Shown here: positions 16,608-24,461 of the stretch, in pieces
How positions within the stretch are numbered: position 1 is the stretch's first letter
Layout: each line of letters starts with the position of its first letter
From: Betaproteobacteria bacterium
GTDB taxonomy: Bacteria; Pseudomonadota; Gammaproteobacteria; Burkholderiales; SG8-39
NCBI GenBank assembly: GCA_009693435.1
Contig: SHXF01000019.1
Span: forward strand, 1 to 53,367
Length of the DNA stretch: 53,367 nt
Direction: 5' to 3'
Made by a program: the position numbers and the translations under genes
The notes under the pieces: generated by a model
The model's database searches: none
Told to the model about the DNA's origin: nothing
Seen by the model: the letters and a program-made list of their open reading frames with translations, nothing else

Positions 16608-16762
16608 TCCGCCGCGCTTCAGCGGTCTTATCCAGCGTGCTTCAGCGGTTTGATGCAGCGCGCTTCAGCGGTTTGATCCAGCGCGCTTCAGCGGTCTTAT
16701 CCGGTGCGCTTCAGCGGTCTTATCCAGCGCGCTTCAGCGGTCTTATCCAGCGCGCTTCAGCG
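16602..16762. repeat. Minisatellite: seven tandem copies of a 23-bp unit
   Basis: Exactly 7 x 23 bp. Each copy begins gtcttatcc or gtttgatcc and ends gcgcttcagcg. Copy 1 contains the TGA of the CoA-transferase gene (16605-16607), and copy 7 contains the stop of the leftward TPR gene (16757-16759). The array therefore seems to have grown from the 3' end of the CoA-transferase gene. Within a copy, ccgc/gcgg-type stems can form around gcttca, so it may slow converging RNA polymerases. There are no unique spacers, so it is not a CRISPR. Confidence 0.95.
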
Positions 16763-18550
16763 CGCAGGCAAGGCATCGGCTTCCGCGCTCCGGCCTTGCG
16801 CGCGGTACAGCTCTCCCAGATCATTCTGTATCGCCAGCACCTGCGGATGGCGCAGTCCAAGCGCCTTGCCGGCGATTTCCAGCGCGCGCACATACAGTGC
16901 CTCCGCCTCCGTCAGGCGCCCCTGCCGGCGGTACAGGGCGCCGACCTGCGCAAGCGTGCCGGCCGCATCCGGATGGTCCACGCCCAGGCTGGCCGACACG
17001 ATGCCCAGTGAACGCCGGTACAACTGCTCGGCATCGCCCGTGCGCCCCCGGTCTTCGTACACACGCGCCAGGCTGTTCAGGGTACGGATGAGCTGCGGGT
17101 GTTCGCCGCCCAGCGCTTTTTCGGCAATGGACAGGGCGCCCTCGAACAGCGTCTCGGCATCGTCCAGGCGGCGCTGCACGCGATACAACTCAGCCAGATT
17201 CGAAAGCCATGCCGCCATGTCCGGATGGTCCACGCCCAGCGATTTCTCGGCAGTCTCCAGCGCGCTGCGATAGAGGTGCTCCGCCTCTTCGTGACGGCCT
17301 TCGGCTTCCAGCAGGCCGGCGATATTGCCGAGGGCGAGCGAAATGCGCGGATGGTTGGGACCGTGAACACGCATCCAGATCGCCAGTGAACGCTCGAGCA
17401 GCGGCAGCGCCTGACGGTGGCGGCCTTGCGCGCGATACACCGCGGCCATGTTGCTGAGGGGCGTGGCGACATCGAGGTGGTCGGGACCCAGGGCGGTTTC
17501 GCTGATTTCCAGCGCACGGCGGTAGAGGGGTTCGGCTTGCGCATACCGCCCGCGGGCAAAATGCAAGCCTGCCAAGTTGTTGAGCGCAACGCCGACATCC
17601 AGCGGGCGAGTCACCGGAGGCTTGCTGAATATCGCAAGCGCGCGCTCGAACAGGGGTTCGGCTTCCTCATATCGGCCCAGCGATTCATACACGCCGCCCA
17701 GATTGCCGAGCAGGATCGCGTATTCCGCATGCTCGGTGCCGAAGGTTTTTTCGCGTATGGCCACTGCCCGCAACAGCAGCGGCAGGGCTTCGGCATAGCG
17801 GGCGCGGGCACGCCGGAGCGAAGACAGCTGGTTGAGGGTGGTGGCTACGCGCGGATGTTCCGGCCCGAACGCCTGCTCCTCGATGTCCAGGCTGCGCCTG
17901 ACCAGCGGTTCGGCGTCGGCATAGCGCGCCTGCGCCCGGTACAGATCGGCCAACGAGGCCAGGGTGAGTGCGGTGTCCGGGTGGTTCGGCCCCAGCGCCT
18001 GTTCCCGCGCGGCGAGGGAGCGCCGTATCAGCGGTTCGGCTTCCGCGTACTTTCCTTGCGCTCGATAGAGCCGCGCGAGGTTGTTGAGATACGGCGCCGC
18101 ACCCTGCTCTCCCATTTTTCTTTCGGCGATGGCCAGTGCTCTGCGGTACAGCGGTTCGGCATCGCCGTGGCGCAACTGCGATTCGTATAGCCCCGCCAGG
18201 CCGTTGCTTGCCGCCGCGATATAGGGATGGTCAGGGCCGAATTCGCGTGTCCACGCGGCGAGCGCGCGCTGAAACAAGGGTTCGGCCTCGGCGTAGCGCC
18301 GCTCCGCTGCGTAACCGCGGGCGAGGTTGAACTGCGCCACCACCAGCCGCGGATCCGCGGCGCCGAAGGCTTCGGCCTCCTTCACCCCCGCTTCGAAGCG
18401 GGCGATGGCCTCGGCATAACGCGCGCCCTGGTAGGCCGCGGTGCCGGCGTCGATATGGCCTTTCCACTCCGCCTCGCCCGCGCTTGCAATGGCACAGAAA
18501 AGGCACATCGCGGCGCAGGCTGCGGCGCGGGCAATCGAATTCAGTCGCAT
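16757..18550 (-). CDS. Exported tetratricopeptide-repeat protein
   Basis: 597 residues. An N-terminal signal peptide (core ACAAMCLFCAIASA) is followed by about a dozen 42-residue TPR_12/kinesin-light-chain-like repeats. They read as A-E-P-L-x-x-R-A-L-A-I, then a G-x-x-H-P-x-x-A loop, then L-x-N-L-A-x-L-Y-x-x-Q-G-R-Y-x-E. TPR arrays are protein-binding scaffolds; no catalytic domain is present. The partner is unknown. It starts 6 bp after the livM stop and is therefore the last gene of the liv operon, an unusual position. It could scaffold the periplasmic binding protein, but that is speculation. Its stop is in the 23-bp array. Confidence 0.88.
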   Translation of the reverse strand: MRLNSIARAAACAAMCLFCAIASAGEAEWKGHIDAGTAAYQGARYAEAIARFEAGVKEAEAFGAADPRLVVAQFNLARGYAAERRYAEAEPLFQRALAAWTREFGPDHPYIAAASNGLAGLYESQLRHGDAEPLYRRALAIAERKMGEQGAAPYLNNLARLYRAQGKYAEAEPLIRRSLAAREQALGPNHPDTALTLASLADLYRAQARYADAEPLVRRSLDIEEQAFGPEHPRVATTLNQLSSLRRARARYAEALPLLLRAVAIREKTFGTEHAEYAILLGNLGGVYESLGRYEEAEPLFERALAIFSKPPVTRPLDVGVALNNLAGLHFARGRYAQAEPLYRRALEISETALGPDHLDVATPLSNMAAVYRAQGRHRQALPLLERSLAIWMRVHGPNHPRISLALGNIAGLLEAEGRHEEAEHLYRSALETAEKSLGVDHPDMAAWLSNLAELYRVQRRLDDAETLFEGALSIAEKALGGEHPQLIRTLNSLARVYEDRGRTGDAEQLYRRSLGIVSASLGVDHPDAAGTLAQVGALYRRQGRLTEAEALYVRALEIAGKALGLRHPQVLAIQNDLGELYRAQGRSAEADALPAR

Positions 18551-18556
18551 CGATTG

Positions 18557-19546
18557 CTACAGCGATTTCTTGAGGTAATGACCCAGTTCTCCGATGATGC
18601 CGCGGCGGAACGCCAGTACGCACACAACGAAGATGATGCCCTGCACGATGGTCACCCACTGGCCCAGCTCGGACAGGTAATTCTCCATGGTGATGATGAT
18701 GAACGCGCCCACCACCGGCCCGAACACCGTTCCCAGGCCGCCGAGAAGCGTCATCAGCACCACTTCCCCGGACATCGACCAGTGCACGTCGGTGAGCGAA
18801 GCGAGCTGGAATACGATCGCCTTGGTGCCGCCCGCCAGCCCGGCAAGCGCGGCGGACAGGACGAACGCCAGCAGCTTGTAGTGTTCGGTGCGGTAGCCCA
18901 GGGAAATCGCGCGCGGCTCGTTTTCGCGGATGGCATTGAGCACCTGCCCGAAAGGCGAATGGATAATGCGGAAGATGAACAGGAACGCAGCCAGAAAAAC
19001 CGCCAGCACGACGAAATACATGGTCATCACGCCGGACAAATCGATGACGCCGAAGAGCATGCCGCGCGGCACGGACTGTATGCCGTCCTCGCCATGGGTG
19101 AAGGGCGTCTGCAGATAGAAGAAAAAAACCATCTGCGCGAGCGCGAGCGTAATCATGGCGAAGTAGATGCCCTGCCGCCGTATGGCCAGCATGCCGGTCA
19201 CGAACCCCAGCAGCGCTGAGGCGGCGGTGCCAAACAGGATCGCGAATTCCGGCGGGAAACCCCACACCTTGGCCGCGTGCGCGCTCGCGTAGCCGGCGGT
19301 GCCGAGAAACATTGCGTGGCCGAACGACAACAGGCCGCCGAATCCGATGAGCAGGTTGAAAGCGCAGGCAAACAGCGCGAAGCACAGCGCTTTCATCAGG
19401 AATACCGGATAAATGACAAACGGCGCGATGACCAGCAACACGGTCATGATGGCAAACGCGATGCGCTGCGCCCTCAGGCTGTCGTCGTCCGCCGCACCGG
19501 AGATGGATTGTCCGGCAGCACTGCCCGGAGCCCTGGATTCAGTCAT
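18557..19546 (-). CDS. livM: Branched-chain amino acid-type ABC transporter permease LivM
   Basis: 329 residues with about nine hydrophobic segments. Family motifs include FNLLIGFGGLLSFGHAMFLG near 63-82, AIRRQGIYFAMITLALAQM, and the EAA-like loop AIRENEPRAISLGY. It forms the membrane channel with LivH. It lies 6 bp downstream of livH and 6 bp upstream of the TPR gene on the same strand. Given the adjacent CoA ligase and crotonase genes, the substrate may be an aromatic or aliphatic carboxylate rather than an amino acid; this is inference from context. Confidence 0.93.
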   Translation of the reverse strand: MTESRAPGSAAGQSISGAADDDSLRAQRIAFAIMTVLLVIAPFVIYPVFLMKALCFALFACAFNLLIGFGGLLSFGHAMFLGTAGYASAHAAKVWGFPPEFAILFGTAASALLGFVTGMLAIRRQGIYFAMITLALAQMVFFFYLQTPFTHGEDGIQSVPRGMLFGVIDLSGVMTMYFVVLAVFLAAFLFIFRIIHSPFGQVLNAIRENEPRAISLGYRTEHYKLLAFVLSAALAGLAGGTKAIVFQLASLTDVHWSMSGEVVLMTLLGGLGTVFGPVVGAFIIITMENYLSELGQWVTIVQGIIFVVCVLAFRRGIIGELGHYLKKSL

Positions 19547-19552
19547 TCGCGC

Positions 19553-20428
19553 CTATTTCTGCGTGCCGAACAGGCCGGCCGGCTTGATCAGCAATACGAT
19601 GGCCATGACGATGAAGATCACCGTATTGGATGCTTCCGGATAAAACACCTTGGTCAGACCTTCGATGATGCCCAGGCCGAACCCGGTCACGATCGATCCC
19701 ATGATGGACCCCATCCCGCCTATCACCACCACCGCAAACACCACGATGATGAGATCCGACCCCATCAGCGGGTTGACCTGATAAATCGGCGCTGCCATGG
19801 CGCCGGCAAAGCCGGCCAGCGCGACACCGAACCCGTAAGTCAGCATGATCATGCGCGATACGTTGACGCCGAAGGCACGCACCAGTTCCGGGTTTTCAGT
19901 GGCGGCGCGCAGGTAGGAGCCCAGCTTGGTTTTTTCGATCACAAACCAGGTGCCGAAGCACACCAGCAGCGAGGCGACAATGACCCAGGCGCGATAATTC
20001 GGCAGAAACATGAAACCGAGATTTCGCGACCCCGTGAGTTGCTCCGGAATCGGATAGGGCATCCCCGAGGAGCCGAACTCCTGGCGGAACAGTCCCTGAA
20101 TGATCAATGCCAGACCGAAGGTCAGCAACAAGCCGTACAGGTGATCGAGATTGTAGAGCCGCTTGAGCATGCTGCGCTCGATCAGGATGCCGAATGCGCC
20201 TACGGCCAGCGGCGTGATGGCCAGCGACCACCAGTACCCCGCGCCCATCTTGGTGAGGAGGAACCAGGTACAGAACGCGCCCATCATGTACAGCGCGCCG
20301 TGCGCGAAATTGATGATGTTCAGCAGGCCGAAAATCACCGCCAGCCCGAGCGACAGCAAAGCGTAAAAGGAACCATTGATCAGACCGATCAGCAATTGGC
20401 CGAACAGCGCCTGGGTGGAGATGCCCAT
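19553..20428 (-). CDS. livH: Branched-chain amino acid-type ABC transporter permease LivH
   Basis: 291 residues, multi-spanning. Motifs are GLINGSFYALLSLGLAVIFG, NIINFAHGALYMMGAF, the EAA-like loop ATENPELVRAFGVNVSR, and IGGMGSIMGSIVTGFGLG. It is the partner of LivM. A 177-bp gap with a strong hairpin separates it from livK upstream, while livM follows after 6 bp. Confidence 0.95.
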   Translation of the reverse strand: MGISTQALFGQLLIGLINGSFYALLSLGLAVIFGLLNIINFAHGALYMMGAFCTWFLLTKMGAGYWWSLAITPLAVGAFGILIERSMLKRLYNLDHLYGLLLTFGLALIIQGLFRQEFGSSGMPYPIPEQLTGSRNLGFMFLPNYRAWVIVASLLVCFGTWFVIEKTKLGSYLRAATENPELVRAFGVNVSRMIMLTYGFGVALAGFAGAMAAPIYQVNPLMGSDLIIVVFAVVVIGGMGSIMGSIVTGFGLGIIEGLTKVFYPEASNTVIFIVMAIVLLIKPAGLFGTQK

Positions 20429-20540
20429 GCGCTAGGTGAAGCTGGGAGGCGGCTCGGGAAAAGCCGGTCCGCTCTCAGGGGTCCCGGCAATCGGGCGCGA
20501 TATCCCCCTGCCCCTGCCCGTCAAGATGCAGGGATTTTCA

Positions 20541-20563
20541 TCCCTCTCCCGCCGGGAGAGGGA
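20541..20563. repeat. Strong intercistronic hairpin between livK and livH
   Basis: A 10-bp perfect stem (tccctctccc / gggagaggga) with a 3-nt loop, no T-run. It is of the REP-like kind common in GC-rich genomes. Its position behind the binding-protein gene resembles the malE-malF hairpin, which stabilises the upstream mRNA and so raises binding-protein level over permease. Confidence 0.6.
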
Positions 20564-20605
20564 ACGACGGTCCAGGGACACCCGGAAAGCGACGCGGAAC
20601 AGGTC

Positions 20606-21922
20606 TTACTTCTTTGCCACCAGCGGGCAGTCACCCTGGTCCACCGGACGAAACGCCTGATCGGCCGGGATGGTGGCGCGCAGCTTGTAGTAATCCCAGG
20701 GCGCCTTGGACTCGGCGGGTTTTTTCACTTCGAACAGGTAGGCGGGATGAATCTTGCGTCCATCGGCGCGGATCGAGCCTTTGCCGTACAGGGCATCCTC
20801 TGTCGGCATTTCCTTCATCTTGGCGATTACCTTGGTGCCATCGTCGCCTTTCAGCGCCGCGACAGCCTTGAGGTAATGGGTCATGCCGGAATACACGCCG
20901 GCGTGCACCATGGTCGGATAGATGCCCCGGTTTGCAGAAGAGAAACGCTTCGCAAACGCCCGGGTCTGCTCATTCAGGTCCCAGTAGAACGTTTCCGTGA
21001 AAATGAGCCCCTGAGCCTTGTCCAGTCCCAGTCCGTGCACGTCGGTGAGAAACACCAGCAAACCCGCGAAATTCTGCCCACCCTTTACGATGCCGAATTC
21101 GGAACCCTGCTTGATGGCATTGGTGGTGTCGCCACCGGCGTTCGCAAGCCCGATGATTTTTGCCTTGGACGCCTGTGCCTGTAGCAGGAACGAGGAAAAA
21201 TCCTGCGAGTTCAGCGGATGCCTCACTTTGCCCACGATCTTGCCGCCATTCTTGACGACGACCGCTTCGGTATCGCGCTCCAGGGCGTGGCCGAACGCAT
21301 AGTCGGCGGTGAGGAAGAACCAGCTGTCGCCTCCCGTCTTCATGATCGCAGTGCCCGTTCCGTTGGCCAGCATCCAGGTGTCGTAAGCCCAGTGCACCGT
21401 ATTGGGCGAGCACGCCTTGCCGGTCAGATCGGCCGAGGCGGCGCCGGAAACAATGAAGGCTTTCTTCAGGTCGCGGGTGATCTGATTGACCGCCAGCGCC
21501 ACGCCTGAATTCGGCACATCGAATACCGCATCCACGCCTTCCGCTTCGTACCATTTGCGCACGATCTGGGAACCGATGTCGGGCTTGTTCTGGTGGTCCG
21601 CGGAAACGATCTCCACAGTCAGGCCTTTTTGCTTTGCCTTGAAGTCTTCTATTGCCAGGCGTGCCGCGAGCACCGAACCGGCGCCGCCGAGATCGGCATA
21701 CAGGCTGGACATGTCGGAGAGCACGCCGATCTTGATGACGTTGCCTGAAATCTGCGCCTGCGCTCCAGTGGACAAGGCCAGCGACCCGGCTGCCAGCGCC
21801 AGCGTTCCCATAGCCAGCGCCTGGCTTCCTTTAGCCAGCGTCTGGCTTCCTCTTGCCAGCGCCTGGCTTCCTTTTGCCAGTGCCCGCGCTGCGGGTGCGA
21901 AAATCGTTCGTTTCAAGTTCAT
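20606..21922 (-). CDS. livK: Periplasmic substrate-binding protein of the Liv-type ABC transporter
   Basis: 438 residues. The mature part begins ISGNVIKIGVLSDMSSLYAD, the type I periplasmic fold of Leu/Ile/Val-binding proteins, with ADHQNKPDIGSQIVRKWYE and TADYAFGHALERDTEAVV further on. The signal region is unusual. After MNLKRTIFAPAARA come five degenerate heptads (A-K-G-S-Q-A-L type), encoded by a 21-bp tandem repeat, before the cleavage site near STGAQA. ATG 21922 was chosen because GGGAGGA lies 8 nt upstream; a frame-extending ATG 12 codons earlier lacks one. It is third in the livG-livF-livK-livH-livM-TPR order. Confidence 0.92.
   Translation of the reverse strand: MNLKRTIFAPAARALAKGSQALARGSQTLAKGSQALAMGTLALAAGSLALSTGAQAQISGNVIKIGVLSDMSSLYADLGGAGSVLAARLAIEDFKAKQKGLTVEIVSADHQNKPDIGSQIVRKWYEAEGVDAVFDVPNSGVALAVNQITRDLKKAFIVSGAASADLTGKACSPNTVHWAYDTWMLANGTGTAIMKTGGDSWFFLTADYAFGHALERDTEAVVVKNGGKIVGKVRHPLNSQDFSSFLLQAQASKAKIIGLANAGGDTTNAIKQGSEFGIVKGGQNFAGLLVFLTDVHGLGLDKAQGLIFTETFYWDLNEQTRAFAKRFSSANRGIYPTMVHAGVYSGMTHYLKAVAALKGDDGTKVIAKMKEMPTEDALYGKGSIRADGRKIHPAYLFEVKKPAESKAPWDYYKLRATIPADQAFRPVDQGDCPLVAKK
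21792..21890. repeat. 21-bp tandem repeat encoding the livK signal-peptide heptads
   Basis: Five consecutive units with 21-bp period, starting at 21792, 21813, 21834, 21855 and 21876, each opening gccagcg (or gccagtg) on the plus strand. The unit is a multiple of three, so copy changes keep frame and would only lengthen or shorten the hydrophobic/small-residue part of the leader. Confidence 0.9.
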
Positions 21923-21952
21923 GATGCGATCCTCCCGGTTGATTGCGATCTT

Positions 21953-21980
21953 ATTCACTATTCACTATTCACTATTCACT
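21953..21980. repeat. Four perfect tandem copies of ATTCACT between livF and livK
   Basis: Copies at 21953, 21960, 21967 and 21974, with no mismatches. The last base is the first base of the livF stop codon complement. On the coding strand this is AGTGAAT x4 in the 57-bp livF-livK spacer, about 30 bp upstream of the livK start. Slippage would change the spacer in 7-bp steps. Confidence 0.95.
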
Positions 21981-22687
21981 CATACACCCAGATAATCGTG
22001 CACCTTATCCAGGTTCGACTCAAGTTCCGCGTTCGGAATCATGTCCACGATCCTGCCGTTCTCCATCACATAGTGACGGTCGGCTACGCGCGAGGCAAAT
22101 CGGAAATTCTGTTCGACCAGAAGAATCGTGAATCCTCTGGCCTTCAACTGGAATATGGTGCGCCCGATCTGCTGCACGATGACAGGCGCCAGCCCTTCGG
22201 TGGGCTCATCGAGCAACAGCAGGCGCGCGCCGGTGCGCAGGATGCGGCCGATCGCCAGCATCTGCTGCTCCCCGCCGGAGAGCTTGCTGCCCTGGCTGCC
22301 CAGCCGCTCCTTCAGATTCGGGAAGAGTTCGTAAATCTCCTCTATCGGCAGCCCGCCCTGGGCAACCACGGGAGGCAGCAGCAGGTTTTCCCTGACGTTG
22401 AGGCTGGCGAAAATGCCGCGATCTTCCGGACAGAGCGCGATGCCCATCCGCGCGATGCGATGGGAGCTGAATCGAACCGTTTCATGACCGTCGAAACGGA
22501 CCGATCCCTCACGGCGCGCGACCATGCCCATGACGGATTTCAGAGTGGTGGTCTTCCCGGCACCGTTGCGTCCCAGCAAGGTGACGACTTCACCGGGCCG
22601 AATCTCGAAATCCACGCCGTGCAGAATGTGCGACTCGCCGTACCAGGCGTTGAGACCGCTCACCGAAAGCAGCGCGTCATCAGCCAT
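21980..22687 (-). CDS. livF: Liv-type ABC transporter ATPase LivF
   Basis: 235 residues. Walker A GRNGAGKTT, signature LSGGEQQML, Walker B LLLLDEPTEGLAP and the switch histidine replaced by the LivF-typical Q (LLVEQNF). It powers LivHM together with LivG. The start at 22687 overlaps the end of livG by 8 nt. A perfect heptanucleotide repeat follows the stop. Confidence 0.95.
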   Translation of the reverse strand: MADDALLSVSGLNAWYGESHILHGVDFEIRPGEVVTLLGRNGAGKTTTLKSVMGMVARREGSVRFDGHETVRFSSHRIARMGIALCPEDRGIFASLNVRENLLLPPVVAQGGLPIEEIYELFPNLKERLGSQGSKLSGGEQQMLAIGRILRTGARLLLLDEPTEGLAPVIVQQIGRTIFQLKARGFTILLVEQNFRFASRVADRHYVMENGRIVDMIPNAELESNLDKVHDYLGV

Positions 22688-23435
22688 CTTCGGATCCCAG
22701 GTAGGCCTTGATCACCTCGGGGTGCTGCGACACGGCCTGATAATCACCCTCCGCAATCACCTCGCCGCGCGCCAGCACCGTGATCTGATCCGAGAGGTGC
22801 TGCACCACCTTCAGGTTGTGCTCGACCATCAGCACCGTACGGTTCACCGCGACCCGCTTGATCAGGGCCGCGATGCGCTCCACGTCTTCCTGGGACATGC
22901 CGGCCGTAGGCTCATCCAGCAGCATCAGTTCCGGTTCCAGGGCCAGAGTCGTGGCGATTTCCAGCGCGCGCTTGCGTCCGTAGGGCAATTCGATCGCGTG
23001 GGTGTCGACATACTCCGATAGCCCGACGGCATCCAGCAGTTCACGCGCGCGATCGTGGAGGCGTAGCAGCATCCTGTCGGAGCGCCAGAAGTCGAACGAA
23101 TGGCCGCGCCTGCGCTGCAGCGCGATGCGCACGTTGTGCAAGGCGGACAGATGGGGAAACACGGCCGATATCTGGAAAGAGCGCGCCAGGCCCAGGCGGG
23201 CGATGGCGGCGGGTGGCGCGCCGGTGATGTCGCGCTCGTTGTAGAAGATCCGGCCGCGCGTCGGTGTCAGGAAATGCGTGAGCAGATTGAAGCAGGTGGT
23301 CTTGCCCGCGCCATTGGGTCCGATCAGCGCATGGATCTGCCCGCGCCGGACCTTGAGATTGACGTTGTTCACCGCGACAAACCCCTTGAACTCCCGGGTC
23401 AGTCCGCGCGTCTCGAGTATGGTATCGCTCGTCAT
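22680..23435 (-). CDS. livG: Liv-type ABC transporter ATPase LivG
   Basis: 251 residues. Walker A GPNGAGKTT, LivG-type signature LPYGRKRALEIA, Walker B LMLLDEPTAGMS, H-loop VEHNLKVV, and the LivG-specific C-terminal end (HPEVIKAYLG). It is the first transporter gene, 90 bp downstream of the crotonase gene on the same strand; that spacer carries a palindrome and AT-rich DNA and may hold the operon's own promoter. Confidence 0.95.
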   Translation of the reverse strand: MTSDTILETRGLTREFKGFVAVNNVNLKVRRGQIHALIGPNGAGKTTCFNLLTHFLTPTRGRIFYNERDITGAPPAAIARLGLARSFQISAVFPHLSALHNVRIALQRRRGHSFDFWRSDRMLLRLHDRARELLDAVGLSEYVDTHAIELPYGRKRALEIATTLALEPELMLLDEPTAGMSQEDVERIAALIKRVAVNRTVLMVEHNLKVVQHLSDQITVLARGEVIAEGDYQAVSQHPEVIKAYLGSEDG

Positions 23436-23486
23436 CTGGTCGATTATTTATTCTTTTTTTATTTCACAAATGGCCGTAGATAAGCG

Positions 23487-23506
23487 CGGTATGGGGCACC
23501 ATACCG
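23487..23506. promoter_or_regulatory. 20-bp palindrome upstream of livG (operator or hairpin)
   Basis: Perfect 8-bp arms cggtatgg / ccataccg around ggca, embedded in an AT-rich spacer about 50 bp before the livG start. There is no T-run directly after the hairpin in the direction of transcription, so an operator for a dimeric (TetR/GntR-like) regulator is at least as likely as a terminator. Confidence 0.45.
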
Positions 23507-23525
23507 AATAATCTTATGAATTATT

Positions 23526-24449
23526 CTATTTCCGCCTGACCGGGGGGTGCGGCGTCAGCGCTTGTTCCACGCTTGTTCCACGCTTGTTCCAGTCAGGCAG
23601 CCGCTTGTCGATGAAGGCGCCCACGCCTTCGGCTGCATCGTCCCCCAGCAGGTTATCGGTAATCGACCGGCTGGCAATCCGGTAGGCATTCGCGAGTTTC
23701 GACTCGAGTTGCTCGTAAAACAGCCGCTTGCCCGCAGCGCACACCGCGGCCGGCTTCTGCCGGATGCTGCCGGTCAGCCTGGCGATCTCTTTATCGAGCT
23801 GTTCCAGCGCCACAACCCGGTTCACCAGGCCCCAGTCGAGCGCCTTGGCCGCATCGATGAATTCGCCGGTGAACAACATCTCGAAGGCGCGTTTCTGCGA
23901 AATATTGCGTGACACCGGCACTCCGGGCGTGGCGCAGAACAGGCCGAAATTGATCCCGGACGTGGCGAACCGGGCCACCGATGCGGCGACTGCCATGTCG
24001 CAGGCAGCCACCAGCTGGCATCCGGCCGCCGTGGCGATGCCGTGGATGCGCGCAATCACCGGCTGCGGCAGGCGCTGGATCTGCAGCATCACCGAGGAAC
24101 AGCGCTCGAACAGGGCGCCGATGAATTCCCGATTGCGTTTGGCCATCATTTCCTTCAGGTCATGGCCGCCGCTGAACGCCGCCCCAGCCCCGGCGATCAC
24201 CACCGCGCGGATCGAATCATCGGCCGCGATTTCCTCCAGAGCCGCCGCCATCTCATCGAGCATCGTCATCGAAATGGCGTTGTATTGCTTCGGCCGGTTG
24301 AGGGTCAGCGTGGCAACCTGGCCTTCGACGCGCTTCAGCAGCGATGGCGCCACCGACTGCGGATGCGCTTCGTCGTGCGCGAGCGGGCCCTTGTCAGCGA
24401 GCGAATTGCTCTTTGCGGCGCCACCCGTTTTCTTGTCAGGAGCGTTCAC
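23526..24449 (-). CDS. Crotonase-superfamily protein, ECHDC3-like (enoyl-CoA hydratase fold)
   Basis: 307 residues. The crotonase core is clear: LNRPKQYNAIS, the oxyanion-hole motif AAFSGGHDLKE near 90-100, and HGIATAAGCQLVAACD near 136-151. Both hydratase glutamates are absent: position 145 is Gln (AAGCQLVA) and 165 is Gly (FATSGINFG). This, with GLFCATPGVPV, matches ECHDC3-type proteins, whose reaction is not settled, so plain hydratase activity is unlikely. The C-terminal tail beyond DWNKR is encoded by a triplicated 11-bp unit. It is 12 bp downstream of the acyl-CoA ligase on the same strand. Confidence 0.88.
   Translation of the reverse strand: MNAPDKKTGGAAKSNSLADKGPLAHDEAHPQSVAPSLLKRVEGQVATLTLNRPKQYNAISMTMLDEMAAALEEIAADDSIRAVVIAGAGAAFSGGHDLKEMMAKRNREFIGALFERCSSVMLQIQRLPQPVIARIHGIATAAGCQLVAACDMAVAASVARFATSGINFGLFCATPGVPVSRNISQKRAFEMLFTGEFIDAAKALDWGLVNRVVALEQLDKEIARLTGSIRQKPAAVCAAGKRLFYEQLESKLANAYRIASRSITDNLLGDDAAEGVGAFIDKRLPDWNKRGTSVEQALTPHPPVRRK
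23559..23591. repeat. Three perfect tandem copies of an 11-bp unit at the crotonase 3' end
   Basis: Unit cgcttgttcca at 23559, 23570 and 23581. As 11 is not a multiple of three, each copy is read in a different frame and yields NKR, GTSVEQ and A-type residues. ECHDC3-like proteins usually end near the first copy, so the repeat has created a novel tail of about 17 residues. Confidence 0.93.
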
Positions 24450-24461
24450 GACGGCCTGCTC

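Noticed and set aside
16602..16762. CRISPR array
   Set aside because: The 23-bp units are directly adjacent with no unique spacers, and there are no cas genes.
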